Assembly: GCA_026826555.1 (NCBI GenBank)
Contig: JAKSZT010053881.1
Coordinates: 9,110,706 to 9,174,705 of the forward strand
Length of the DNA stretch: 64,000 nt
From: Tolypeutes matacus
Taxonomy: Eukaryota > Chordata > Mammalia > Cingulata > Chlamyphoridae
Reading direction: 5' to 3'
Below the pieces are notes generated by a model that was not told the origin of the DNA, did not search any database, and was given only the letters and a program-made list of their open reading frames with translations. Of this stretch, positions 24,134 through 36,329 are shown one piece after another (position 1 is the first letter of the stretch; every line of letters starts with the position of its first letter). The position numbers and the translations under genes were made by a program.

Positions 24134-24214
24134 GGGGAGATAAATGAATAAATAAATAAAATCTTAAAAATAAATAAATAAATAAAAATAAAAAATAAAA
24201 AATAAATAAAAAAA
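24134..24214 (+). mobile_element. DAS-III SINE 3' tail inserted in L1 ORF2
   Basis: The run ggggagataaatgaataaat, then aaaatctta and A-rich text, matches the 3' tail at 11055-11088. The head is lost in the gap. It is followed directly by L1 ORF2 text (KEEIASEIGKYMETNEN). Confidence 0.85.
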
Positions 24215-27200
24215 GAAGAAATTGCAAGTGAAATCGGTAAATATATGGAGACAAATGAAAATGAGAACACAACGTATCAAAACTATGGGATACAGCAAAG
24301 GCAGTCTTGAGAGGGAAATTTATAGCCCTAAATGCCTATATTAAAAAACAAGAAAGAGCTAAACTCAAAGATTTAACTGAACAACTTGAGAAACTAGAAA
24401 AAGAACAGCAAACCAATCCCAAAGCAAGGAGAAGGAAAGAAATAATAAACATTAAAGCAGAAATAAATGAAAATGTGAACAGAAAAACAATAGAGAAAAT
24501 CAACAAAACCAAAAGCTGGTTCTTTGAGAAGATCAATAAAATTGACAAACCCCTGGCTAGACTAACAAAGAAAAAAAGAGAGAAGATGCAAATAAATACA
24601 ATCAGAAATGAAAGGGGGGAAATTACAAATGACCTCACAGAAATAAAAAGAATCGTAAGAGGATATTATGAGAAACTATATGCCAACAAACAAGAAAACC
24701 TAGATGAAATGGACAAATTTCTAGAAACGCACAACCAACCTACACTGACGCTACAAGAAATACAAGAACTTAACAAACCAATCACAATTAAGGAGATTGA
24801 ATCTGTCATCAAAAATCTCCCAGCAAAGAAAAGTCCAGGACCAGATGGCTTCACAGGTGAATTCTACCAAGCATTTCTAAAAGAATTAACACCAATCCTG
24901 TTTAAACTCTTCCAAAAAATTGAAGAGGAGGGAAAATTACCCAACACATTTTATGAAGCCAACATCACCCTAATACCAAAGCCAGATAAAGATTCCACAA
25001 GAAAAGATAATTACACACTAATTTCTCTAATGAACATAGATGCAAAAATTCTCAACAAAATACTTGCAAATCGAATCCAACAGCATATCAAAAGACTTAT
25101 ACATCACGACCAAGTGGGATTTATTCCTGGTATGCAAGGCTGGTTCAACATTAGAAAATCAATCAATGTAATACACCACATTAACAAATTGAAGGAAAAA
25201 AAACTACATGATCATCTCAATAGATGCAGAAAAGGCATTCGACAAAATCCAACATCCTTTTTTGATAAAAATACTTCAAAAGATAGGAATAAAAGGAAAA
25301 TTCCTCAATATGATAAAAGGCATATATGAAAAACCCTCAGCCAACATCATACTCAATGGGGAAAGGTTTAAAGCCTTCCCCCTAAGATCAGGAACAAGAC
25401 AAGGATGCCCACTGTCACCACTGTTATTCAACATTGTACTAGAAGTTCTAGCTAGGGCAATTAGACAAGACAAAAAAATTAAAGGCATCCAAATAGGAAA
25501 AGAGGAAGTAAAACTCTCGGTGTTTGCAGATGACATGATCCTGTATTTAGAAAATCCTGAAGTATCCACAACAAAGCTACTTGAACTAATAAATGAGTTC
25601 AGCAAAGTGGCAGGATACAAGACCAACACACAAAAATCAGTAATGTTTTTGTACACTAGTACCGAACAATCTGAGGAGGAAATCAGGAGGAAAATTCCAA
25701 TTTCAATAGTAACAAAAAGACTCAAATACATAGGAGTTCATTTAAGCAAAGAAGCACAGGACCTATATGCAGAAAAGTACAAAACAATGCTAAAAGAAAC
25801 TTTAAAAGACATAAACAAATGGAAAGACATTCCGTGTTCATGGATTGGAAGAATAAATATCGTGAAGATGTCAATCTTACCCAAACTGATTTACAGATTC
25901 AAAGCAATACCAATCAAAATCCCAACAGCTTACTTTACAGAATTAGAGAAGGCAATTACCAAATTCATCTGGAAGGGTAAGTGCACCTGAATAGCCAAAA
26001 GCATTCTAAAAAAGATGAGCAATGTGGGAGGAATTTCATGGCCCAACCTTGAAACATATTACAAAGCTCAGTGGTCAAAACAGCATGGTACTGGAATAAA
26101 GACAGACACATCGATCAGTGGAATAGAATTGAGAATCCAGAAATGTACCCTCACCTATACAGTCAACTGTTTTTTTGACAAACCTACCAAGCCCACACTA
26201 ATGGGAAAAAACAGTCTCTTCAACAAATGGTGTTGGGAGAACTGGATATCTATAACCAAACGAATGAAAGAGGACCCCTATCTCACCCCCTATACAAGAA
26301 TCAACTCAAAATGGATCAAAGATCTAAATATAAAAGCCAGGACTATAAAACTACTAGAAGAAAATGTAGGGAAACATCTTCAAGACCTTGTAGTAGGTGG
26401 TGGTTTCTTGGACCTTACACCCAAAGTATATGCAACAAAAGAAAAAATAAATGGGACCTCCTCAGAATTCAACACTTTTGCACCTCACAGGACTTTGTCA
26501 GAAGGGTGAAGAGGCAGCCAACTCAATAGGAAAAAATATTTGGAAATCACATATCTGATAAGGGTTTAATATCCAGGATATACAAAGAGATGTTACAACT
26601 CAACCATAAAAAGACAAATGACCCAATTAAAAAATGGGTGAAAGGCTTGAATAGACATTTCTCTGAAGAAGAAATACAAATGGCAAAAAAAAAAAAAAAA
26701 AAAAAAACACATGAAGAAATGCTCAACATCACTCATGATTAGGGAAATGCAACTCAAAACTATAACGAGATATCATTTCACACCTATCAGAATGGCCACT
26801 ATTAAAAAGACAGAAAACTACAAGTGTTGGAGAGGATGTGGAGAGATAGAAACACTTCTTCACTGTTGGTGGGAATGCAGGATGGTACAACCACTGTGGA
26901 GCACTGTTTGGCAGTTCCTAAAGAAGTTGAATATAGACTTGCCACACGACCCTGCAATACCACTACTGGGTATATACCCAGTAGAACCAAGAACAGTGAC
27001 ACGAACAGACATCTGCACACCGATGTTTATAGCAACATTATTTACTATTGCCAAAAGTTGGAAACAACCCAGGTGTCCATCAACAGATGAATGGATAAAC
27101 AAACTGTGGTCTATTCACACGATGGAATATTTGCAGCTGTAAGAAGAAATGAAGTCGTAAAGCATATGGCAACATGGATGAACCTGGAGGACATTATGTT

Positions 27201-27430
27201 GAGCGAAGCAAGCCAGACGCAAAAGGACAAATACTGTATGAATGCGTTACTATGAACCAAATACATTGTGTAACATATTGTTTGATTAATAAAAAAAAAA
27301 AATTTATACGTATCCATTACATTTAATTGAGAAATGTATATAGTTATTCATCTGTGTTTACTTTTTAGTTTTTAATTGTTTATATTTTCAATTATTAAAT
27401 GTATAAAATAAAGTTAAAAAAAAATAGGGT

Positions 27431-28040
27431 GATAAATGTGAATCTTGTATTTTATGCGTGACTGTTCTATAAACCCACAACTTCTCTAATAAAAAAGGAA
27501 TAAGATCAGAGCAATCACACAGGATCGTTGTGAAGACTAAATACTTTTGTTATAAATAAAATTATTTGTAAACTCTAAAGTGTAGAGAAATTTTTACCAT
27601 TCTCTCAAAGAAAGATGAGGAATTCTGTTTTTCAGACCACTGCAGCTAGATGATATTTTAAAATACTCTTGTTTAGAACAGAGATTGAAAGCTGATGAAG
27701 TCGAAAGTTACCTATGCAATCTAGTAGTCAAGTTCAACATCCTTACACAAACACACTTTTTAATCATACAGAAGGAAAACTGTATGATTTTTGTTTCCTC
27801 TTCTACTAATTTTCTTTCCACTTACCATGGAATGTTCCCAGTCAGCACCAAAGACTAAAGTATGGATGGTGTGCAAAATGGATACAGGTCCCTCCTAGGA
27901 CAGTGAATAACCAGATGATTCATGGGGAAGGGGGTCTCACATTAGCCTTCAGTTACTTTAAGAATATTTTAGAATTGAATAGACAACCTTTTGGTTAGTA
28001 CATGATGGCTTAAAATGGGACCCATAAAGTGAAATATGGC
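27431..28040. other. Old L1 tail resuming, then unique intronic DNA
   Basis: The first 60-80 bases look like the resumed old L1 3' UTR that was split by the L1 at 21491. The rest is unrecognised. Confidence 0.4.
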
Positions 28041-28044
28041 TAAT

Positions 28045-28209
28045 CCATAGCATAATGATTGAGAGCATGGACACTGGGCCAGAATCCCTGGGTTCAACTC
28101 CTGCTCCATTAGTCTCTTAGCTGTGTGACTTTGGGCAAGTTGCTTGACCGCTCCATGCTACAGTTCATCTAAAAAGTAGGATAATCGTACCCACCTCACA
28201 GTTATTACT
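28045..28209 (+). mobile_element. MIR, left half
   Basis: It contains ccctgggttcaactcctgct, then ctgtgtgactttgggcaag, the classic MIR core. It is interrupted at 28220 by an L1 and continues at 29064 with ttaatatatgtaaaaagc. Confidence 0.8.
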
Positions 28210-28220
28210 AAGAATACGTT

Positions 28221-29052
28221 GTGAAAAGGCAGCCAACTCAATGGGAAAAAATATTTGGAAATCACATATCTGGTAAGGGTTTAATATCCAGGATATATAA
28301 AGAGATGTTACAACTCAACAATAAAAAGACAAACCACCCAATTAAAAAATGGGCCAAAGACTTGAATAGACATTTCTCCAAAGAAGAAATATAAATGGCA
28401 AAAAAACACATGAAGAAATGCTCATCACTCATGATTAGGAAAATGCAAATCAAAACTACAATGAGATATCATTTCACACCTATGAGAATGGCCACTATTA
28501 AAAAGACAGAGAACTACAACTGTTGGAGAGGATGTGGAGAGATAGGAACACTTCTTCACTGTTGGTGGGAATACAGAATGGTACAACCACTATGGAGGGC
28601 TGTTTGGCAGTTCCTAAAGAAGTTGAATATAGACTTGCCATGTGACCCTGCAATACCACTACTGGGTATATACCCAGAAGAAGTGAGAACAGTGACACGA
28701 ACAGACATCTGCACACCGATGTTCATAGCAACATTATTCACCATTGCCAAAAGTTGGAAACAACCCAGGTGTCCATCAACAGATGAATGGATAAACAAAC
28801 TGTGGTCTATTCACACGATGGAATATTATGCAGCTGTAAGAAGAAATGAAGTAGTAAAGCATATGGCAACATGCATGAACCTGGAGGACATTATGTTGAG
28901 TGAAGCAAGCCAGACATAAAAGGACAAATACTGTATCAGTGCGTTACTATGAACCAAATATATTGTGCAGCATATTGTATGATTCAAAAAAAAATTTTAC
29001 ATGTATCCATTACATTTAATTGAGAAATGTAAAAAAAAAAAAAAAAAAAAAA
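28221..29052 (+). mobile_element. 5'-truncated L1 insertion
   Basis: This 832-bp insert consists of the ORF2 C-terminus, a short 3' UTR and a long A-tail. The TSD aagaatacgtt is perfect at 28210-28220 and 29053-29063. The frame at 28395-28919 is open for 174 codons ([19 protein letters not shown], then [18 protein letters not shown]). It is closely similar to the corresponding part of the L1 at 21491. Confidence 0.95.
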
Positions 29053-29063
29053 AAGAATACGTT

Positions 29064-29710
29064 AATATATGTAAAAAGCACTCATAATGTGCTTGCACCA
29101 TAGTTAAAATTGCCTAAGAGTTAGCTGTAGACAGATCCACAACAGATTTCATGACCTTTGCTCAGTCATTACCTGAGGCATCCAAGGTACTTTCTCCACA
29201 AATAAGGATCTCGTGGGCCTTCACAAAGCCTTTTCTTCTTGTGACACACTCTCCGTTCACTACCCGGGGACTGTTTATAAAGTGGACATACTACTCTAAT
29301 GTGGTTTGGATATTCTCAAAATATATGCTAACTCACAATTTAGACCTCTCAATCCTTTTTCAGAAAGAGGCAGAGGTGTATATTAACATATTGAATTTAA
29401 TTACAGTTTCGTGTTTTCACATGTATTTTTGTTCACTTCACAGAAGAAATGCCACCTCCTCTAAGAAGCCTTCATGTCATCAGTGCACCCAGGAGGAAGC
29501 TCTTGCCAACAGGTTCCACTGTCCTATGTTCCATTGATCCTTCTCTTACAACAAGCACCTAGCACCTGCTGCCTTATACTCACTTTGTACATATAAACTG
29601 TCTGAGAGGAAGGGTTGGGGACATTTTATCACTGTAAAGCCTAGTCCAATAACTGACACCCAGAGGACACTGCATAAATAGTATAATGAAGAATGAACAA
29701 ACAAATGAAA
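29064..29710 (-). mobile_element. MIR remainder and an L2 fragment
   Basis: The first part completes the interrupted MIR. From about 29430, text such as gccacctcctctaagaagcc and accctag-type ends resembles the reversed L2 3' end. The strand applies to the L2; boundaries are approximate. Confidence 0.5.
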
Positions 29711-29720
29711 AACTCATTTT

Positions 29721-29812
29721 GGGGGGAGCGGCTGTAGCTCAGTGATTGAGCGCCTGCTTCCCATGTACAAGATTCCAGGTTCAATACCCAAACTTCTTAA
29801 AAAAAAAACAAC
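29721..29812 (+). mobile_element. Short DAS-type SINE
   Basis: A tRNA-like head (gcggctgtagctcagtgatt), a diverged B box (aggttcaatacc) and an A-tail are flanked by aactcatttt at 29711-29720 and 29813-29822. Confidence 0.85.
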
Positions 29813-29929
29813 AACTCATTTTAAAGCATAATCCAATCTCTTCCAAGATCTAGAGTTTCTTCCAAGTTGGCCAGCATCTCCTGTAACCCCATCCTTTGGG
29901 CTACTCTGCTTTCCCATCTAAATTTCAGG

Positions 29930-30037
29930 CAATTTGACATAGTGGTTAAGAGCAATGACAGGGAGCCAAACTCTGGGTTAGAATCTCAGCTTGCCACTTA
30001 CTAGCCTTAGGGCCTTGTGCAAGTTAAGAGTCTATCA
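29930..30037 (+). mobile_element. MIR, left half
   Basis: The run catagtggttaagagcaatg then cttgccacttactagcc is MIR. It is split by the SINE trimer and continues after 30371 with gcattggtttcctcaaatg. Confidence 0.8.
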
Positions 30038-30330
30038 CGGAGGACAGATGTGGCTCAAACGGTTGGGCGTCCGTCACCCATATGGAGGGACCTGGCTTCG
30101 ATCCCCGGGACCTCCAGATAAAAATAAATAAAATAAAATGTTTTAGGGGGTCGGATGTGGCTCAACTGGTTGGGCGTCTGTCTCCCATATGGAGGGACCC
30201 GGGTCCGATCCCTGGGACCTCCCGGTAAAAATAAATAAAATAAAATGTTTTAGGGGGTCGGATGTGGCTCAACTGGTTGGGCGTCTGTCTCCCATATGGA
30301 GGGACCCGGGTTCGATCCCTGGGACCTCCC

Positions 30331-30359
<29 letters not shown>
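30038..30359 (+). mobile_element. Tandem trimer of DAS SINEs
   Basis: Three SINE units lie head to tail. Units two and three start 106 bp apart (gttttagggggtcggatgtg at 30141 and at 30247) and are nearly identical, including the aaataaataaaataaaat spacer. The whole trimer has one TSD, aagagtctatca (30026-30037 and 30360-30371), so it inserted once and was then duplicated, or inserted as a multimer. Confidence 0.92.
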
Positions 30360-30364
<5 letters not shown>

Positions 30365-30371
30365 TCTATCA

Positions 30372-32580
30372 GCATTGGTTTCCTCAAATGTAGTAAGAAT
30401 TTAAATATGCCATATGCATAAGACACTTAGAACAGTGACTGGCAGAGAGTAAGTGCTCTTTAACTGTTAGCTATTAATACTTTTACCCTGTAAAACCATG
30501 ATTATTTTTCTCCATTCCTTTGGTTTCTAAAGAAGGTAGGTCTTTTCTATATTGTCTTCCCACTGAGATTTAAAGTAAAAGCAGTTCTCGTAACAGTCGT
30601 CTAAACACCAAATGGCTAGCATCCTTGGACTTGGCCCACATCCTCTTCCTAAACTAATTTCTCTTCTCTGAGCACACACAAGCTCCATTAAGCTTCCCCT
30701 TTGCCACTATTCTCCTCCTTTCTCATTTGACAACTCTACTAACCTTACACCAGCCATTCTCCCAAAGCTCTTACTCATGTCATGTCATTAACATAACCAA
30801 CAAGGCTTACTTACATCAGTGAGACTTGGGAATACTTCAAAGTCCCCACCTAATTTGGGAAAAGGATATGGGAGCTGTTTGTTTTTAAATACAATATATC
30901 CTGAGTGAGATGCCCTGTTTCCACATATTTGTTTACCCTGACACAAATCGATCACTGTCATGCTTGGTGGGTTAAGACCTCCACCAGATACAATACCAAA
31001 AAGGATGAGACAGCTGCAAAGGTTTCTGTTTCCCTGGAGATGAGAGTTTCACGGAAGGCTAAGAATCACCACAGTAACCAGACTACAAAAACAGTCCCCG
31101 GGCTTCAGCCCCATAACTCTGGTAAAGCAATTTGTACTCCGTGAAAAGGCTGGGGCACAAAGTTGAAAAAATGATCAAAGTAAATACTGCTCCTCAAGCA
31201 CCATTTTGTTTTGCCGATTTTAAGGCATCAAGTCACAGCATCAAAGTTCTGTTATGAAAGATGCACATCAAGTGCCAAGGATTTGCTAGGCTGAACTAAC
31301 TGCTCTGATGCAAAGGTCTAGGGATAAATTCATAGCACATTTTCCAAAACAACCATTTCAAATTTGCTTAAGAGCAGACCAGGGTAAAAATGTATGCCAT
31401 TATATCAAGTTACCCTGCCTTGCTAGAACAGCTGTTGATCCCAACCTTGGATTTAAAAAAAAAAAAAAGAAAGTGTGTGTGTGTGTGTGATTTTTCTGGT
31501 AAAACCTTAAATAGACTTTATCCCATACTGACCTTATATTGACTCCCATACACTTAAGAAAAAAAAAATCTAAACTTTATAAAACAGATGAGAAAATGAC
31601 CTGTTCAAGAGTCTCTGACCTGCTACTCCTAAATCTACACTATTTTAAATAGCAAATAAGAAAATAAAGAGGGGAAGGGGTTTGTTTGTAAAAATTTTTT
31701 AAATAAATAAATTAAAACAAAAAAGAAACGACAGTATATTATTTCTATAGAAGTAGCAACTATAAAGTACATCAACTCAGAAACAGAAATTCCTTCACTG
31801 GATTTATAAAAGCCCTCAATTTTTATTTCTATGATTAATGATAATTATTAACCATGGAAATCATAGCTTGAAAATACAGAGCAGTTTTCTTTTGAGGAAC
31901 TCAAAGTAGTTCCCCTGAGCAGCCTTACAACAGCATCAAAAGTGAGGTAAGGAAAATATACAATTCCCATTAGCAAGAATTTAAGAAAAATACCTTAGAA
32001 CCTCAATCATCTTGGCAGTAAATAATGCACTCATTAAAACACTTAGTGGTAGTGCAAATCTATAACTCAAACTACCCTGAACAAAGACATTTAGAGATTT
32101 AACTAGAACTATGTGATGTGTACATGCACTTGTCACCCTCTCCTTCTGCTTCCTGAATCTATAGGGGGAGGAGGGGTCCACCTGCACACAATTTCTGGAG
32201 TGCCAGCAAAACACATTAATCATAGAACTTATTGTTTCAGCAGTTTTGCAACAGCAAATGTCTAACACCTAAATGCTTCACAGAGAGGAATGAATGGCTT
32301 AGTTTAAACGCTTGCTCAGTCTTTTCTAGTTTCTCCAGGATAACAACTGTATAGTTACTAAACCAATAGGGAAATAAGGTTCTTATTTTAAATATTTTGT
32401 CCCATCATTTATTCATTCCACAGACACCAAATGGCTACTATCATTATGGTAATATCATTACTAGAACTGATCATGGAAAATCATTATTTAGAATGAAGAG
32501 GAATTAGAGAAATAATAATACAGGTAGTAGATGAATACTGCAATAACTGCGACGAGAACACACATAAAACTTACATTTGG
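30372..32580. other. MIR remainder, then unique intronic DNA
   Basis: After the end of the MIR (to about 30480) I see no recognised element except a (GT)n run at 31474-31489. The 30905-31144 frame has no family signature. Confidence 0.45.
31474..31489. repeat. (GT)n microsatellite
   Basis: Eight to nine GT units after an A-rich tract. Confidence 0.9.
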
Positions 32581-32589
32581 GAAGCACCC

Positions 32590-32900
32590 CTAAAAGATGA
32601 AAGAGATGCAAAGGTGAATCCAATACAAAACTTGCCCTCAGGAAGTTTCTAGTTTCATAGGGGCAAAAAGACACAGAGATGTAAATAGCTCTGTGAGGAG
32701 CAGGAAGAGGGACATTGCAGCTGGGCCCTGAGGATGAGCGGGGCAGGAAAAGGCAGAGCTAAGGAAGCAGGACAGGGAAGACACAGTGAGAAAGGGCAAC
32801 GCAGTGGAGGCAGCAGGAAACATTTAATTGAGACGGAGCTGAGGAACAAAGAAAAATAAAAGGGTAGACTGATGCCAGCGCACAATGAGCCTTGAAAGCC
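32590..32900 (+). mobile_element. L2-like fragment
   Basis: Text around aacttgccctcaggaagttt, then a region rich in aggg, follows the order of L2 3' ORF-region copies. It is diverged. Confidence 0.5.
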
Positions 32901-33030
32901 AAGCCTCATCAGTGAAGACAATCCAAAGAATAATATGTAAAATAATTCACTTTTCAGAGATGTGGACCAAGGCTTATCTCCTGATAAAAAAAAATGAGTA
33001 CATTAACTTCTGGCACATCAAGTGTCATTT

Positions 33031-33195
33031 TTTTTTTTTTTTTATATATTTATTCATTCATCCCCCCCTTGCTGCTTGCACTCGCCGGGTCAGCCAACCA
33101 CACCGTGTGGGCGGGCCCGCCCCCACCAGGAGGCCCCAGGAACCGAACGCACATGGCAAACGGGAGCCCCACTGATTGAGCCACAGCCGCCTCCC
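33031..33195 (-). mobile_element. DAS-III-type SINE, minus orientation
   Basis: T-rich tail, ccccccttgctgcttgcac, reversed CG-rich middle and reversed A box are visible. The TSD tcaagtgtcattt is perfect at 33018-33030 and 33196-33208. The B box has lost about ten bases compared with other copies. Confidence 0.93.
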
Positions 33196-33208
33196 TCAAG
33201 TGTCATTT

Positions 33209-35259
33209 AGTAAATCACACTAACACGTTCATTTACTTAAATGCACTTCAAACACCTAACTTATTTGGTTAAAAGGAAATGTATCCTTAATATATCTTTT
33301 TTAAATGTCCCATATTATTTATGACCCCACTCCAAATCCTCTATTGTGTCCCTTTAGATTGTTACTGAATTACTAAGGAGTGTCTCATAAGGTGAAAAAA
33401 GTAAACTCAACCCCAAGTATCCTAGACTTGAGAAGTTTGTTCCCTGATTTTGTCTCCAGCTTACAGGTCCTCTATTAACATTTGCCGAATGTGGGATATA
33501 TTTCAACCATGAACAACTGATGCATCAAAAACTGCTGTAAGCTACAAGTCTTGAGCATTTATGTGAGAAACAACTCACGGGGCCTTGTAATTCTGTGCTA
33601 CTTATATTATTCTATATAAAAAATTCTTAAGTCGTACCCTTAGCTCTCTACTTGTGTGAGAAACATGAGCCAGATTAAGCCCCTTGTCTATTTCTCCACT
33701 TTACCAAAATGAAAAGAGAGCACCATTCTCCACCCTGTGAATGTCTTGATATGCCCTCCTAAATCTTGGCAAGGCTTAACAATAAATTATTAGTATTTCC
33801 AGTTACATACCTGAAGCAATTTTGGAGTCATAATCTCTCACATACTATTCTATGTAAAGAAGAACAGAAGTAAGCCATTGGTAAGCAATTTTAGAAGGAA
33901 AACAGGATTATCGGGTTTCTAGAAAATAACGATGTACTGTTTGATTCTTTTATCCTGAAGAAGAAAAAATTAATTATCCTTGCCCGAGAAGCATAGGAAA
34001 TTAATTTTCACTATAAATCATAAACATCGGTGCTTTCCAATCTTGTCTTCCTTCTAGTGTAAGATTTCTGACATATCATTCATTAAAAGAAAGAAGTTTT
34101 GTTGAACTATCTTACTACGGGCTTCAGTTTCCCCATAAAAGAAGATTTCAGACTAAATTTCTCTGGCCTCTTAGAACTCTAAAGCTCTAAAGCTATAGAT
34201 TCTTTGGGCAACTTTTGGAGTTGGTAATAGTTTCTGAGATAGACGCATGCCTAGGGGTAGGAGTAGCTGACAAGAAAGAATGGGACTGATGTGACAGAAC
34301 CATCAATTCACAAATGCCAGCCAGGTCACACTATATGATGTATATATTCAAATAAAAGGAAAGATTGACAAAAGTTTAGTTTAACCTGTCAAAGGGAATA
34401 CAAGAGAACCAAAAAAAATTTTTTTCTTTCAAAAAGTAAAAAATATCTCAAAATGAAACAATCTAACTTTTCAGACCAGTGTGGATACGTTTTAGAGAAT
34501 TTTCCTTTTTCTTTCCTTCTTTTTTCCTCAAATTTAACTCTGGGTCAGTGTGTGCCCTGGAATCTTTTATGTTTGACAGGAGCAAAACAAATCATGAAAT
34601 ACTCAAAGCTAATTCTAAGAGAAAATCAAGGTTTACAGTGTCTTTTAATATAGAAGAGTGTTGACAAGATAACAGTCTTAAAACAAGTTACTTTATTTGG
34701 CTTTGCTAATTTCTTTTAGGTATACTATTCTACGAGGAAGTGGTCTGATGCATATGGAATTTCAGGAACACTGGCAGATTTTTTTTTTTATTTTATATTG
34801 AAATATAGAGCTTCCATAACAAACAAAAATAGCATTTAAAAATAAAAGAGTAAATGCAAACATATATCACACTGTCAGGTTCTATAAACACCATTTTGGT
34901 AGGATAATCATCCTTAATAAGGAGAATGGCAGTTCTTGATTAAACCATAAGTCACTAGACTGAGAACAAGTCTCAGTATTCACAATGGAGCCCAGGCACC
35001 GGGTAAAGTGCTGAATGGACACTGTTAGGCACTTCGGCCAGCTCTGAATCCAAAATGTGAAGTTTAAAGGTTCTCTCTCTTTTTCCCCCATTGTTTACTT
35101 CTTCCTGCCATTTTTTTTTTTTTTTTTTTCCCCAAAGACTACATTAGCTTCCCCAGATGCAAAGGGCAAGGGGTGAAACTAGAACCTTAGCTACCATGTG
35201 CAGCACTGATAATAGGTCTGAAAGAAGAGGATAAAGCCCAAAATGGAATTTTATATAAT
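33209..35259. other. Unique intronic stretch
   Basis: No gene or repeat recognised. T runs at 34781 and 35113 may be tails of old minus-strand insertions, but no bodies were recognised. Confidence 0.45.
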
Positions 35260-35275
35260 AAAATCAATCACTTTT

Positions 35276-35554
35276 TTTTTTTTTTTTAAAAGATACTTTG
35301 ACTACATAAATGTTACACAGAATATACAGGGGATTCCCATATGCCCCACTCCCCACAGCTCCCACATTTTCCCACATTAGCAACATCTTTCATCAGTGTG
35401 GTACATTCATTTCAATTGATAAACCAATTTTGAGCATTGCCACTAAGCATGGATTATAGTTTACATTGTAGTTTACACTCTCTCCCATTCGACTCTGTAG
35501 GTTATGGCCAGATATATAATGGCCTGTATCTGTTGTTGTAATGTCATTCAGATG
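35276..35554 (-). mobile_element. LINE-like 3' region, copy B, complete 5'-truncated insertion
   Basis: The 16-bp perfect TSD aaaatcaatcactttt lies at 35260-35275 and 35555-35570, and a T run sits at the left end. This shows retroposition in the minus orientation with an A-tail. The body matches copies A and C (ggggattcccatatgcccc, then ataatggcctgtatc). At 279 bp it is 5'-truncated. Confidence 0.9.
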
Positions 35555-35570
35555 AAAATCAATCACTTTT

Positions 35571-35855
35571 AGCAATGAAAGATCTTGGAGATGGTCTTCT
35601 CTAGATGCTTACTATATAAAGACATTCAAGCCAAAAGAGATAAGGACTTACCAAAGCTCCACAGCTGATTATGGCATTACTGGAACTACAACTCAAATAT
35701 TCATTCCAGTAATCTAGCTTCTACTTATCCCACAGTGGGACTATTCACATCTCCCCTCATATAACCAACTGTCTGTTCCTAGGGAAGAAGAACTCCAAAG
35801 CTCTTCAGAATTCAGGGCCAGCCTTTCTAACCATATGAAATGACAAGTGTATTAG
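35571..35855. other. Unique intronic stretch
   Basis: Nothing recognised. Confidence 0.4.
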
Positions 35856-36300
35856 TCAGTGTTCTTCAGAGAAACAGAACCAACAAGATATACATATGAA
35901 TATATATGTATATTAATTTTAAGAGGTTTATTATAGGAATTGGCTCATGTGACCCTGGAAACTGGCAAGTCTGAATTCCATAGGGCAGGCCATAGTTGGT
36001 ATCTCCAATGAAGGTTTCAAAGAATTCCACAGGAAAAACTGGCTGGCTGAGGTAGAGATAACAATTATTCTTTCTGACTGCTCTCCCTTTAAGGCCTTCC
36101 ATTGATTGGATAAGGAGGTTTCTCTCATTGCTGAAGGCAATCTTCTCAGTTGACTGCAGAAGTTATCAGCCACAGATGCACTCAATCGACTGATGATTTA
36201 AATCCATGGAATACTGTCACAGTAACAATCAGGCCAGTGTTTGCTTAACCAAACAACTGGACTCCATAACCTAGTCAAGTTGAATGTGAACTTAACCATC
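35850..36300. repeat. Probable LTR-like or other interspersed repeat
   Basis: The start tgtattagtcagtgttcttc and following cagagaaacagaaccaac resemble the edge of a common mammalian interspersed repeat. I cannot name the family, and no matching second edge was found. Confidence 0.4.
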
Positions 36301-36329
36301 ACACCAACACACAACTTCTCCCCCTGCAA

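Larger units (their letters stand above)
23690..27142 (+). pseudogene. L1 ORF2 (endonuclease and reverse transcriptase), broken
   Basis: The endonuclease start is seen as SVISLNVNGLNSPI, a catalytic QETHL motif, RAGVAILISDKTDF and VGDFNT just before the gap at 24124. After a SINE remnant, the linker and reverse transcriptase follow (24307-25329 and 25208-25990), with [12 protein letters not shown] and the catalytic [10 protein letters not shown] frameshift lies at an A run near 25195-25207, a TGA replaces an expected arginine codon near 25989, and further shifts occur at 26230 and 26690, the last at an expanded A run. The cysteine-rich C-terminus [18 protein letters not shown] is near 26830. 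Endonuclease residues after GDFNT are missing. Confidence 0.92.
21491..27422 (+). mobile_element. Nearly full-length but inactive L1 retrotransposon
   Basis: The element has a GC-rich 5' UTR starting near gggaagatggcggac, both ORF regions, a 3' UTR and an A-rich end. The short TSD aatagggt lies at 21483-21490 and 27423-27430. ORF1 and ORF2 both carry frameshifts and stops, and the endonuclease region is cut by a gap and a SINE remnant, so it cannot be autonomous. It lies in the sense opposite to TGFBR3 and is inserted in an older L1 3' UTR. Similarity between ORF2 here and the copy at 28221 suggests a family active in this lineage. Confidence 0.93.

Noticed and set aside
24307..25990. Long plus-strand frames as a host gene
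   Set aside because: They carry L1 reverse transcriptase motifs ([16 protein letters not shown]) and belong to the inactive L1.
30038..30359. CRISPR-like array
   Set aside because: The 106-bp period reflects tandem SINE units; there are no short repeats with unique spacers. No CRISPR array exists in this window.
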